From positions 47,151,969 to 47,215,968 of the forward strand of contig OZ025244.1 of the NCBI GenBank assembly GCA_964019155.1: 64,000 nucleotides of DNA, read 5' to 3'. The notes under the pieces are model-generated. The model worked only from the letters and a program-made list of their open reading frames with translations. It was not told where the DNA came from and did no database searches. This stretch comes from Osedax fenrisi. Its lineage: Eukaryota; Annelida; Polychaeta; Sabellida; Siboglinidae. Position numbers and translations under genes: made by a program. Shown piece after piece: positions 1 through 13,080 of the stretch (positions are counted from its first letter, which is position 1; each line of letters begins with the position of its first letter).

Positions 1-3000
1 TTAGTGTTAAGCGGTGGAGAGGGTGGTTATCTATAGGGGGGGGGTGAAGGTATGCGTTAGTAATAGGTTAGAGGTTAGTGTTAAGCTGTGGAGAGGGTGG
101 TTATCTGTAGGGGGGGGGTGAAGGTATGCGTTAATAATAGGTTAGAGGTTAGTGTTAAGCTGTGGAGAGGGTGGTTATCTATAGGGGGGGGTGAAGGTAT
201 GCCTTAGTAATAGGTTAGAGGTTAGTGTTAAGCGGTGGAGAGGGTGGTTATCTATAGGGGGGGGGGTAAAGGTATGCGTTAGTAATAGGTTAGAGGTTAG
301 TGTTAAGCTGTGGAGAGGGTGGTTATCTGTAGGGGGGGTGAAGGTATGCGTTAGTAATAGGTTAGAGGTTAGTGTTAAGCGGTGGAGAGGGTGGTTATCT
401 ATAGGGGGGGGGTGAAGGTATGCGTTAGTAATAGGTTAGAGGTTAGTGTTAAGCTGTGGAGAGGGTGGTTATCTGTAGGGGGGGGGTGAAGGTATGCGTT
501 AATAATAGGTTAGAGGTTAGTGTTAAGCTGTGGAGAGGGTGGTTATCTATAGGGGGGGGTGAAGGTATGCCTTAGTAATAGGTTAGAGGTTAGTGTTAAG
601 CGGTGGAGAGGGTGGTTATCTATAGGGGGGGGGGTAAAGGTATGCGTTAGTAATAGGTTAGAGGTTAGTGTTAAGCTGTGGAGAGGTTGGTTATCTATAG
701 GGGGGGGTGAAGGTATGCCTTAGTAATAGGTTAGATGTTAGTGTTAAGCTGTGGAGAGGGTGGTTATATATAGGGGGGGGTGAAGGTATGCGTTAGTAAT
801 AGGTTAGAGGTTAGTGTTAAGCTGTGGAGAGGGTGGTTATCTGTAGGGGGGGTGAAGGTATGCGTTAGTAATAGGTTAGAGGTTAGTGTTAAGCTGTGGA
901 GAGGGTGGTTATCTATAGGGGGTGAAGGTATGCGTTAGTAATAGGTTAGAGGTTAGTGTTAAGCGGTGGAGAGGATGGTTATCTATAGGGGGGGGGTGAA
1001 GGTATGCCTTAGTAATAGGTTAGAGGTTAGTGTTAAGCTGTGGAGAGGGTGGTTATCTATAGGGGGGGGTGAAGGTATGCGTTAGTAATAGGTTAGAGGT
1101 TAGTGTTAAGCTGTGGAGAGGGTGGTTATCTGTAGGGGGGGGTGAAGGTATGCGTTAGTAATAGGTTAGAGGTTAGTGTTAAGCTGTGGAGAGGGTGGTT
1201 ATCTATAGGGGGGGGGTGAAGGTATGCGTTAGTAATCGGTTAGAGGTTAGTGTTAAGCGGTGGAGAGGGTGGTTATCTATAGGGGGGGGGTGAAGGTATG
1301 CGTTAGTAATAGGTTAGAGGTTAGTGTTAAGCTGTGGAGAGGGTGGTTATCTATAGGGGGTGAAGGTATGCGTTAGTAATAGGTTAGAGGTTAGTGTTAA
1401 GCGGTGGAGAGGATGGTTATCTATAGGGGGGGGTGAAGGTATGCGTTAGTAATAGGTTAGAGGTTAGTGTTAAGCTGTGGAGAGGGTGGTTATCTGTAGG
1501 GGGGGTGAAGGTATGCGTTAGTAATAGGTTAGAGGTTAGTGTTAAGCTTTGGAGAGGGTGGTTATCTGTAGGGGGGGGTGAAGGTATGCGTTAGTAATAG
1601 GTTAGAGGTTAGTGTTAAGCGGTGGAGAGGGTGGTTATCTATAGGGGGGGGGTGAAGGTATGCGTTAGTAATAGGTTAGAGGTTAGTGTTAAGCTGTGGA
1701 GAGGGTGGTTATCTTGGGGGTGAAGGTATGCGTTAGTAATAGGTTAGAGGTTAGTGTTAAGCGGTGGAGAGGATGGTTATCTATAGGGGGGGGGTGAAGG
1801 TATGCCTTAGTAATAAGTTAGAGGTTAGTGTTAAGCTGTGGAGAGGGTGGTTATCTGTAGGGGGGGGGGTGAAGGTATGCGTTAGTAATAGGTTAGAGGT
1901 TAGTGTTAAGCTGTGGAGAGGGTGGTTATCTATAGGGGGGGGTGAAGGTATGCGTTAGTAATAGGTTAGAGGTTAGTGTTAAGCTGTGGAGAGGGTGGTT
2001 ATCTGTAGGGGGGGGGTGAAGGTATGCGTTAGTAATAGGTTAGAGGTTAGTGTTAAGCTGTGGAGAGGGTGGTTATCTATAGGGGGTGAAGGTATGCGTT
2101 AGTAATAGGTTAGAGGTTAGTGTTAAGCGGTGGAGAGGATGGTTATCTATAGGGGGGGGTGAAGGTATGCCTTAGTAATAGGTTAGAGGTTAGTGTTAAG
2201 CTGTGGAGAGGGTGGTTATCTGTAGGGGGGGGTGAAGGTATGCGTTAGTAATAGGTTAGAGGTTAGTGTTAAGCTGTGGAGAGGGTGGTTATCTATAGGG
2301 GGGGGTGAAGGTATGCCTTAGTAATAGGTTAGAGGTTAGTGTTAAGCGGTGGAGAGGGTGGTTATCTATAGGGGGGGGGGGTGAAGGTATGCGTTAGTAA
2401 TAGGTTAGAGGTTAGTGTTAAGCTGTGGAGAGGGTGGTTATCTATAGGGGGGGGTGAAGGTATGCCTTAGTAATAGGTTAGAGGTTAGTGTTAAGCGGTG
2501 GAGAGGGTGGTTATCTATAGGGGGGGGGTGAAGGTATGCGTTAGTAATAGGTTAGAGGTTAGTGTTAAGCTGTGGAGAGGGTGGTTATCTATAGGGGGTG
2601 AAGGTATGCCTTAGTAATAGGTTAGAGGTTAGTGTTAAGCGGTGGAGAGGGTGGTTATCTATAGGGGGGGGGGTAAAGGTATGCGTTAGTAATAGGTTAG
2701 AGGTTAGTGTTAAGCTGTGGAGAGGGTGGTTATCTGTAGGGGGGGTGAAGGTATGCGTTAGTAATAGGTTAGAGGTTAGTGTTAAGCGGTGGAGAGGGTG
2801 GTTATCTATAGGGGGGGGGTGAAGGTATGCGTTAATAATAGGTTAGAGGTTAGTGTTAAGCTGTGGAGAGGGTGGTTATCTATAGGGGGGGGTGAAGGTA
2901 TGCCTTAGTAATAGGTTAGAGGTTAGTGTTAAGTGGTGGAGAGGGTGGTTATCTATAGGGGGGGGGGGTAAAGGTATGCGTTAGTAATAGGTTAGAGGTT

Positions 3001-5358
3001 AGTGTTAAGCTGTGGAGAGGTTGGTTATCTATAGGGGGGGGTGAAGGTATGCCTTAGTAATAGGTTAGATGTTAGTGTTAAGCTGTGGAGAGGGTGGTTA
3101 TATATAGGGGGGGGTGAAGGTATGCGTTAGTAATAGGTTAGAGGTTAGTGTTAAGCTGTGGAGAGGGTGGTTATCTGTAGGGGGGGTGAAGGTATGCGTT
3201 AGTAATAGGTTAGAGGTTAGTGTTAAGCGGTGGAGAGGGTGGTTATCTATAGGGGGGGGGTGAAGGTATGCGTTAGTAATAGGTTAGAGGTTAGTGTTAA
3301 GCTGTGGAGAGGGTGGTTATCTATAGGGGGTGAAGGTATGCGTTAGTAATAGGTTAGAGGTTAGTGTTAAGCGGTGGAGAGGATGGTTATCTCTAGGGGG
3401 GGGGTGAAGGTATGCCTTAGTAATAGGTTAGAGGTTAGTGTTAAGCTGTGGAGAGGGTGGTTATCTATAGGGGGGGTGAAGGTATGCGTTAGTAATAGGT
3501 TAGAGGTTAGTGTTAAGCTGTGGAGAGGGTGGTTATCTGTAGGGGGGTGAAGGTATGCGTTAGTAATAGGTTAGAGGTTAGTGTTAAGCTGTGGAGAGGG
3601 TGGTTATCTATAGGGGGGGGTGAAGGTATGCGTTAGTAATCGGTTAGAGGTTAGTGTTAAGCGGTGGAGAGGGTGGTTATCTATAGGGGGGGGGTGAAGG
3701 TATGCGTTAGTAATAGGTTAGAGGTTAGTGTTAAGCTGTGGAGAGGGTGGTTATCTATAGGGGGTGAAGGTATGCGTTAGTAATAGGTTAGAGGTTAGTG
3801 TTAAGCGGTGGAGAGGATGGTTATCTATAGGGGGGGGTGAAGGTATGCGTTAGTAATAGGTTAGAGGTTAGTGTTAAGCTGTGGAGAGGGTGGTTATCTG
3901 TAGGGGGGGTGAAGGTATGCGTTAGTAATAGGTTAGAGGTTAGTGTTAAGCTGTGGAGAGGGTGGTTATCTGTAGGGGGGGGTGAAGGTATGCGTTAGTA
4001 ATAGGTTAGAGGTTAGTGTTAAGCGGTGGAGAGGGTGGTTATCTATAGGGGGGGGGTGAAGGTATGCGTTAGTAATAGGTTAGAGGTTAGTGTTAAGCTG
4101 TGGAGAGGGTGGTTATCTTGGGGGTGAAGGTATGCGTTAGTAATAGGTTAGAGGTTAGTGTTAAGCGGTGGAGAGGATGGTTATCTATAGGGGGGGGGTG
4201 AAGGTATGCCTTAGTAATAAGTTAGAGGTTAGTGTTAAGCTGTGGAGAGGGTGGTTATCTGTAGGGGGGGGGTGAAGGTATGCGTTAGTAATAGGTTAGA
4301 GGTTAGTGTTAAGCTGTGGAGAGGGTGGTTATCTATAGGGGGGGGTGAAGGTATGCGTTAGTAATAGGTTAGAGGTTAGTGTTAAGCTGTGGAGAGGGTG
4401 GTTATCTGTAGGGGGGGGGTGAAGGTATGCGTTAGTAATAGGTTAGAGGTTAGTGTTAAGCTGTGGAGAGGGTGGTTATCTATAGGGGGTGAAGGTATGC
4501 GTTAGTAATAGGTTAGAGGTTAGTGTTAAGCGGTGGAGAGGATGGTTATCTATAGGGGGGGGTGAAGGTATGCCTTAGTAATAGGTTAGAGGTTAGTGTT
4601 AAGCTGTGGAGAGGGTGGTTATCTGTAGGGGGGGGTGAAGGTATGCGTTAGTAATAGGTTAGAGGTTAGTGTTAAGCTGTGGAGAGGGTGGTTATCTATA
4701 GGGGGGGGTGAAGGTATGCCTTAGTAATAGGTTAGAGGTTAGTGTTAAGCGGTGGAGAGGGTGGTTATCTATAGGGGGGGGGTGAAGGTATGCGTTAGTA
4801 ATAGGTTAGAGGTTAGTGTTAAGCTGTGGAGAGGGTGGTTATCTATAGGGGGGGGTGAAGGTATGCCTTAGTAATAGGCTAGAGGTTAGTGTTAAGCGGT
4901 GGAGAGGGTGGTTATCTATAGGGGGGGGGTGAAGGTATGCGTTAGTAATAGGTTAGAGGTTAGTGTTAAGCTGTGGAGAGGGTGGTTATCTATAGGGGGT
5001 GAAGGTATGCGTTAGTAATAGGTTAGAGGTTAGTGTTAAGCGGTGGAGAGGATGGTTATCTATAGGGGGGGGGGTGAAGGTATGCCTTAGTAATAGGTTA
5101 GAGGTTAGTGTTAAGCTGTGGAGAGGGTGGTTATCTATAGGGGGGGTGAAGGTATGCGTTAGTAATAGGTTAGAGGTTAGTGTTAAGCTGTGGAGAGGGT
5201 GGTTATCTATAGGGGGGGTGAAGGTATGCGTTAGTAATAGGTTAGAGGTTAGTGTTAAGCTGTGGAGAGGGAGGTTATCTATAGGGGGGGTGAAGGTATG
5301 CGTTAGTAATAGGTTAGAGGTTAGTGTTAAGCGATGGAGAGGGTGGTTATCAATAGGA
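1..5358. repeat. G-rich satellite, ~72 bp monomer, ~75 copies
   Basis: A head-to-tail array fills the left edge and ends in a degenerate copy near 5358. Each monomer contains ggttagaggttagtgttaag, then gtggagagggtggttatct, a G-run of about 5 to 12, then gaaggtatgc. Monomers differ by G-run length and by fixed substitutions such as cggtgg/ctgtgg, gcgtta/gccttag and gagaggatgg. The open frames it carries (for example near 191-415, 2598-2822 and 4999-5370) are monomers read through when the G-run length keeps frame; they are not genes. Exon 21 of the minus-strand SVEP1-like gene lies just to the right and ends mid-domain, so the array is probably intronic to that gene (inference). Confidence 0.97.
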
Positions 5359-5651
5359 TATTTAGTTTAAGCAACGTCTAAATGCGCGTGTTTGTGAATA
5401 ATTTTCGTATACTCGTGTGTATATAAAATTTTATAAAATACTAAATTATTAACACTTTATTAAATGAATCTTATTTTTAAATAAGTTTAATTAAATTTGA
5501 ATAACAAATTCAAATTGATTTCTGTTTTATAAAACATATTGAAATATTTGCCTGGGTATAATAATGATGATTATACTTACTGCGTAGTTTATTCATTGTT
5601 AGTTTATGCGTATTCGCTTTACATTGCCTACGACTATAGTATTTTAGTAAC
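5359..5651. other. AT-rich intron sequence beyond exon 21
   Basis: About 290 bp of AT-rich DNA between the satellite and exon 21. On the minus strand it follows the donor of exon 21. I see no second-half sushi exon or other feature in it. Confidence 0.6.
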
Positions 5652-5750
5652 CATTTTTACACTTGACTTGGCATATCGTTTGCTTATTGTCGCACGCAAA
5701 ACTTCCGTGGTACGGCAATCGAGATGGAACTTCACAGACATTTGGGTTCT
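5652..5750 (-). CDS. SVEP1: SVEP1-like exon 21: sushi 4, first half (last exon in window)
   Basis: 99 nt, residues 708-740: ENPNVCEVPSRLPYHGSFAC, then DNKQTICQVKCKN. VCEVP...HGSF.C......C...CKNG is a CCP first half and closely resembles the sushi following HYR 2 in SVEP1. Acceptor ATATAG, donor GTTACT, phase 1. The second half of the domain is not found between here and the satellite, so the gene must continue to the left. Confidence 0.9.
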
Positions 5751-8700
5751 CTATATTATGAAATATATGTATATATATTTTATCGAATATCTAATTTTAT
5801 TTTAAATAAATAAATTCGATATATATTGTTGATACAATGAGATATCATGGGAAATAATGTAAATATATGTTTGAGATACGGTTGGGATATTATTAAAGTA
5901 TATAATTTATACTTTATAATATTATAGTAAATGCCTTTGGGCTATAACAGGGTATTTATTTACATGGTATCATAGGAGATTTATCTATAATTATTGTTTA
6001 CTCAAAGCTCCATACCTTAGAAATACTAAAAGAATCTAAAAGAATAACTAACTTTTTTTGTATATTTTGCGAACATTTTGATACATTTAGAGCTATATTT
6101 ATAGTTGACATTTTATTTGTTGCTAAGTATAAGACCAAGAGAATGGGACCTACATATCACCAATTTGTAAAATAATAAATATTCCAGAAATTTCCGTAAA
6201 TATTATAATATATTATATATAATTAGATATTAATTTTTAGATTTAAAACTATATCTGAAGATTATACTAATGTAAATAAATTCTGGATATTTCATACAGT
6301 TTGATCAAGTGATTCTAAAGTTATGGAGTTTCAAATATAAAAGATTCGTTTTAAAAATAGAACATAGATATTAGTGTTTTAAAATTAAATTGTTATGAGC
6401 ATCATATCCCACACCATTTTAAAGGGAATTAATCACATTTTATGATTTTTATCAAATATAATATTAATAAATAATATATTTTTTTCCAAAATCCCCTGTG
6501 CCAGCCCGGCCAGGAGCTAAGGACAGGTAACATTATATTTTATTTTTTAACAACAACATTTTTATATTTTATTACATTTTTTTTATAAAATAATATATAT
6601 GTTCGTTAAATATGCATTTCAATCATCAGCCTAGAGATAATATTATTATAAACAGTAACATTAGTATGCTAATATTCTTATCTATTTCATATATTAAATT
6701 TAACGATTATATTTTATCTATGGTATAATAATGTATATTTAATATATATATTATAGAGTATTATAGATAATATTGATATTCATTATATTTTATACAAAAA
6801 AACTTGATAGTAGTATTTATTTCCCAGAAAATCAAGTAACTTTTCAAGTAGCTCAACACAATTTTAAATTATTTAGATCACTATTTTAGTTTATACTTCC
6901 GATGAATCGTTATAAAATATTGTGCAGAGTGTCCAATGTATCTAATATATAGATGTTGGTAAATACATATATTTTTAAATATAGATAAACTGTAAAAATA
7001 TAATTATATTATAAAGATCGCATTACAAAATGGTTTATATAATTATTTAATTGTATATCACTGTTATTATGTTCAATTTTCAATATCTTACACTTATCAT
7101 AGCAACAAAATTAGTGTAAATTTAGAACATTAAAGGGGTTTTACACGAACGCAATTATTAACTCTAATCATTAGAGGTTAAAGTTTAACTATATTATTTA
7201 AACCGAAAAAGGGGTTTTACGTCTAATTATTAGAGTTAATAATTGCGTTCTAATCGGTGTGAAACCCCTTTAATATTCCAAATGTACTAATTTTGTTGCT
7301 ATAATAAGTATAAGATATTGAAAATTGAATATAATAACAGTGATATACAATTAAATAATTAAATATACACCATTTTGTAATGCGATCTTTATAATATAAT
7401 TATATTTTTACCCGTTTTAGTATTTTAAAATGTTATTGTAGGTATACACATTGCTACCTATCACAATAGGTTAATAATTTAGATCGTTAAGAGAATAAAT
7501 GAGATTTCGCTATTTTTTTCGAGATGGATATATACGTCGGAAGTTTTACCGTAGGTAGCGGGAAGGAATTGCCCACACTCTGATATTGGAATAATTGTCT
7601 CCACTGACATGTCTATGGGTTACACGATACGTGTCTATCATGGGGTGTAGGGCTTACACTGTAGGGTTCATCTTATCCCTCACTCTCAATAACGTACAGA
7701 GGGCTAGTTTATAGATACTATTTAGATCACATCTAAAATTAAAAATCTTATTTTGAAATACTTTAGGATAAACAACATACATATATAATAAAAGAAAATA
7801 CAAAAATTGAACTTAATAAATAATAATCATAATTATTTATAACTTAGTAATTGTTATTGTTATTGCTATTTTGGTGGAGTCCTTTCATCCCATCCAGGAA
7901 CTTAGATGAAGTTGTCCCTTATAACCATATGGCTCTAATATCCCTTCGGGGTTAGAACCTATATCCTACTACCTGTATGTCCGACGCATTAGTCAACTGA
8001 ACGACGTGGGCAGTTATGATAATAATGTTTAGTATTACTATTTATGATTTAGAAACGTACACTGATCATAGAAACTCACACTGATCATAGAAACACACAC
8101 CGATCATACAAACACACACACAGATCATACAAACGGACACCGATCATACAAACACATACACTGATCATACAAACACATACACAGATCATAGAAACACACA
8201 CCGATCATACAAACACACATCGATCATAAAAACACACACAGATCATACAAACACACACAGATCATACAAATACACACACCGATCATACAAACACACACAC
8301 ACTGATCACACACGAACGCTTACCTTTCAAGACGACAGCGAACGAGCAAACGTAGTTGCCATAGTTACCTCCCTTAGTGTCCATGTAACACGTTACGTCG
8401 GTGCTGTTCTCTAGGAACTCCGTACCCGACTCGGGGCGACAGATAGACGGGGTGTTCACTTTCGTAACTACGGGAACGGGAGGAGGGGGCGGGGAGGGGA
8501 GGATACGTTATTATATGGGTCGATATCATCGTGATTACGGCGGTTATCGTGTTAGTGAATAGAGTATATGTTAGTATACTATTAAATATGTAAGTAGAGT
8601 ACATGTCTTAGAGGTATTGAATAGAGTAAATATTAGTATACTATTAAATATGTAAATAGAGTAAATGTTTTAGAGGTATTGAATAGAGTAAATGTTAGTA

Positions 8701-11700
8701 TACTATTAAATATGTAAATAGAGTAAATGTTAGTATACAATTAAATACGTAAGTTGGTTGTAATGTTTTAGAGGTATTGAATATATTAAATGTTGACAGA
8801 TGGTTGACGGGATGTTCACTTTTATAACGACGAGGGAACGAGAGAGGGGGAGGGGGAGAGAGGGAACGAGAGAGGGGGAGAGAGGGGGAGAGGGAGAGGG
8901 AGCGAGAGAGGGAGAGAGGGAGAGGATACGAGAGAGGGGGAGAGAGGGGGAGACGGGGAGAGAGGGGGAGAGAGGGGGAGAGAGGGAGGGAGAGAGGGGG
9001 AGAGAGGGAGGGACAGAGGTGGAGAGAGGGGGCAGAGGGATACAGAGTTATCGAAGTGTAGGGTCGGCGTGGTGATTAATTCAGTTATTGAATATAGTAA
9101 ATGTATACGTATATTAAATATATTATGTTATTTATATAATAAGAATACTAGCTAAAAACAAAATAATACTTAATTCCAAAGATGTTATTATAAAATATAC
9201 TTATATTTATAGCACATATTAGACTTATATTTTATACATTAATATTATTATTAAATTCTACATAAGTATTGTTAAATTATAATTTATAATTATATTTTAT
9301 ATTAGTTTAATATGTTGTTATTCATAAGCCGAGATATATATATATAAATATAATGATGAATAGTATACAATTCGAATAAGGTGTAAAGTATTAGTGAATT
9401 ATAATAATTAATTACATTGATATATTTAATTTAATTTAAAGTTATCTAGTGATCAAGTTGATGCGTCTGAATAGAATGTAATATAGTAATAATAATAAAC
9501 ACAATTTTAACTAACGATAATAAATAATGAATTTAAAATAAATGTACGTAAATTAAATTAGAAAGTTTTGAGTATGAAATGGTGAATAAATGAGATTTTA
9601 GTATTATTTTGAGATGGAAAGTCATTTGGAAGTATTTCAAATGAACAATAAGAAGTTTAACAATCGAACAATAAACAACTACAGATTTATGCTAAATAAA
9701 TAGTATTATGATATAATTTTTTATGAAAAATCTCATTTTTTGAGCGGGTAAAAATTCAAAAGAGGGGGCCATTTCCCATAAAATACCCCTTAAAAGGCAC
9801 TGGTTCATTGATTATAGAATCGTGGATACCTCATTACTGTAGTGGTGATTAGTGAACCTGTATTGTAGAAAGAGGGATTCTTCCACTCCACACGACCTTG
9901 ACCGAACCTACTTAGGGTTCCCGGACAATTCAGTATTTCAATGTTTTCCTCTGCGATAGTAATCAAGATGATATTAATGCTTTAATATATGCACGTGTAG
10001 TCGCTCGCGCGCGCGTGTGTGTGTGTGTGTACGCGTGTGTGTGTACGTGTGTGTGTGTACGTCGTGGATGTTATTCGATGACCGTGTGCGCGATGGTTAA
10101 TATTTCTATGTTACAGGCGACCTCATCCCGACTAGTAAACAACGAATTACATTCATAAACAAATTACATTACATTTCATAGAACATTTCCGAATGTATAC
10201 GCATTAGCGATGTAAATGGTACAATGTTTTAATGCGACGATCCAATACAGTTTAATATCGTAGCTGATCTGAGAATTTGTATTCGTAACTACCCCGAACC
10301 AGATCTAAACCGCTATTCATTGAAAACATAGTGCACTTTATAATTGCATTAATTGATATCACTAATACATACATCGTTCAACCGCAACGAGATGGTGGGG
10401 GGGGCTACCACTTAAGGGCGTGCTAATTAAATATGTCGCTGGGGCAGCATAACTTCGCTATAAGTCGATAGAGGTATAACACATTTATTAATGATACATG
10501 CATTCCTTATACACTATGCGATCCAGTTGATTCATTGAGCTAGAGAGAATTCTCTCTAGCTCTGTGAGTTGATTGGACGTACGCGAATACTATAAAGGAA
10601 TGGAATAGTACATTACACACGAAATAAATAGCGGGGGTGTCATATCAATATATAACCGAATACGGGGTTATATATTGATATTACACCCCCGATATTTATC
10701 TCGTATGTTTTAGTACCATTCCATTCCTTGTATAGTATTCTCGTATGCCCAATCAAGGGATCATAGAGCTAGTTAGAAATAGAGTGATAATACTCAATAC
10801 CTGGCAGTGTAAGCCAATGCAGAAAGCGGAAATAAAAAATCAGCCATCATATTGCAGTGACCAAATATTAAAATATAATATTAAATCAAATAGGTCAAAT
10901 TGGCGGATTTGAGACTAAATTAGATTGACGCTTTCCGCATGTCAGATACTTTGTTTACTAATCTATTGTTTTATTATTTTATCTGCACTTTTTGTATTAT
11001 AATTGTTTTATTAGTTTAGATAATGAATTTTAATATGATGAAACATGCAGAGGGACAATATTATTATTATTATTTGAATATATAATTATTATTGAATTCT
11101 AGTACACAAGTCTTATTATTGTTGTAGTACTGTCCTAAAGCTATTATATTCATATACTATAGAGGTATCGATTTAATAAGGCTATTTATAGCTTTCAATG
11201 ATCTTCCTTAGACACGTGTCTATAAACTGATTTCATTCATTCATTTCTCTCTAGCACTACGAACCGGATCAACGAATGGAATAGTACATAACCGTACGAT
11301 ATAAATAGTGGGGGTGTAATATCAAATACGATATCTTGGCTAACTGATGATGTTAATCTGTTGGGTGCACTTGGCCGTGTTCAGAGCCTTATCCACTGCC
11401 GTGTAGCTGACAAAGTGGACACCGTAGTAGAGCTTGGAGCCCGGCGGTAGAGTGGATTTCATCGTGAGGTTCACGTAACCCGAGTTATCCTTCACCTTCG
11501 ACAGGGAGTGTTGTAGTAGTGATGATGATAATAGTAATGATAATAGTAATGATAATAGTAATGATAATAATAGTAGTAATAATAATAATAACAATAATAA
11601 TAATGATAATAATAATAATAATGATAATAATAATGATAATAATAATAATATTTATAAGACTTGTTGTTTTTTTTCTGTTAGTTTTCTAGTTTATAATGGT

Positions 11701-13035
11701 AATATGATCATCCCTCCGACAGGGCTTCACAATATATAGAGCGCGTGTAGGATATTAATACATAATACGGGTAATTATGTGTCTTATGTATTATCGTGTG
11801 TATGGGATTAAAGTATTATATGCATACATTCGATAGAATATACCTCGGATGGATATGTGTGTATATATTAACTATGAAATCTTATTAGTAATCGGTTAAA
11901 TACGGTATTATAATACTAGTAATACTTATATGTAAGCGTTGGGGGTATGGGTTGGGGGTATGGGTTGGGGGTATGGGTTAGGGGTATGCGTTGGGGGTAT
12001 GCATTGGGGGTATGGGTTGGGGGTATGGGTTGGGGGTACGGGTTGGGGGTATGGGTTGGGGGTATGCGTTGGGGGTATAAGTTGGGGGTAAGCGTTGGGG
12101 GTATAAGTTGGGGGTAAGCGTTGGGGGTATGCATTGGGGGTATGGGTTGGGGGTATGGGTTGGGGGGTATGGGTTGGGGGTATGGGTTGGGGGTATGGGT
12201 TGGGGGTATGGGTTGGGGGTATGGGTTGGGGGTATGGGTTGGGGGTATGCATGGGGGGTATGGGTTGGGGGTATGGGTTGGGGGTATGCATGGGGGGTAT
12301 GGGTTGGGGGTATGGGTTGGGGGTATGGGTTGGGGGTATGGGTTGGGGGTATAAGTTGGGGGTAAGCGTTGGGGGTATAAGTTGGGGGTATGGGTTGGGG
12401 GTATGGGTTGGGGGTATGCATGGGGGGTATGCATTGGGGGTATGGGTTGGGGGTATGGGTTGGGGGTATGGGTTGGGGGTATGGGTTGGGGGTATGGGTT
12501 GGGGGTATGGGTTGGGGGTAAGCGTTGGGGGTATGGGTTGGGGGTATGGGTTGGGGGTATGGGTTGGGGGTATGGGTTGGGGGTATAAGTACCGTAGGTT
12601 TGTGTTTGTTGTAGAACACCGCAGTTCCGTTGGTAATTGATTGTATTAATATGTTGGTGCACTCCATCACAGGACTCTCGATATCTGTCAATGTAGGTAT
12701 GTTAATAACACTATTATAACTGATGATATATCGCGAAAACAAAAACTCCTACAGGTTTTTATCGAAATTTACCATAGATAAGAAGAGTAATATAAATTTG
12801 TATACACAATTTATAGTTAATTTATAATAAATGTATTTTCATGCTTTTTAATGTTTCACACAAACACATGTACACCCACACACACTCACACACACAAACA
12901 CACATACACACACACATACATAGACACACACACCCACACCCACACCCATACCCACACATATACACTCACACATGTACACCCATCCCACACACACACATAC
13001 ACTCACACATGTACACCCACACACGCATACACACA

Positions 13036-13080
<45 letters not shown>

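Noticed and set aside
1..5358. Telomeric or subtelomeric repeat
   Set aside because: ggttag occurs inside the monomer but not as a tandem hexamer, and the unit is 72 bp.
191..5370. Plus-strand open frames of 64-123 codons (LSNRLEVSVK / WRGWLSIGG repeats) as a repeat-protein gene
   Set aside because: They are satellite monomers in frame only where the G-run length allows; start and end positions follow the array, with no splice signals or non-repetitive sequence.
7550..7612. Treating the 63-nt segment as a constitutive exon of the SVEP1-like gene
   Set aside because: Domain order fits better without it; kept only as a low-confidence cassette.
11916..12742. Pro/Thr/Tyr-rich (TPNPYPQPIPP) or Gly/Trp/Val-rich long open frames as a secreted repeat protein
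   Set aside because: The 13-bp unit gives open frames on both strands and in several frames; only the exon 17 part (12593-12684) is coding.
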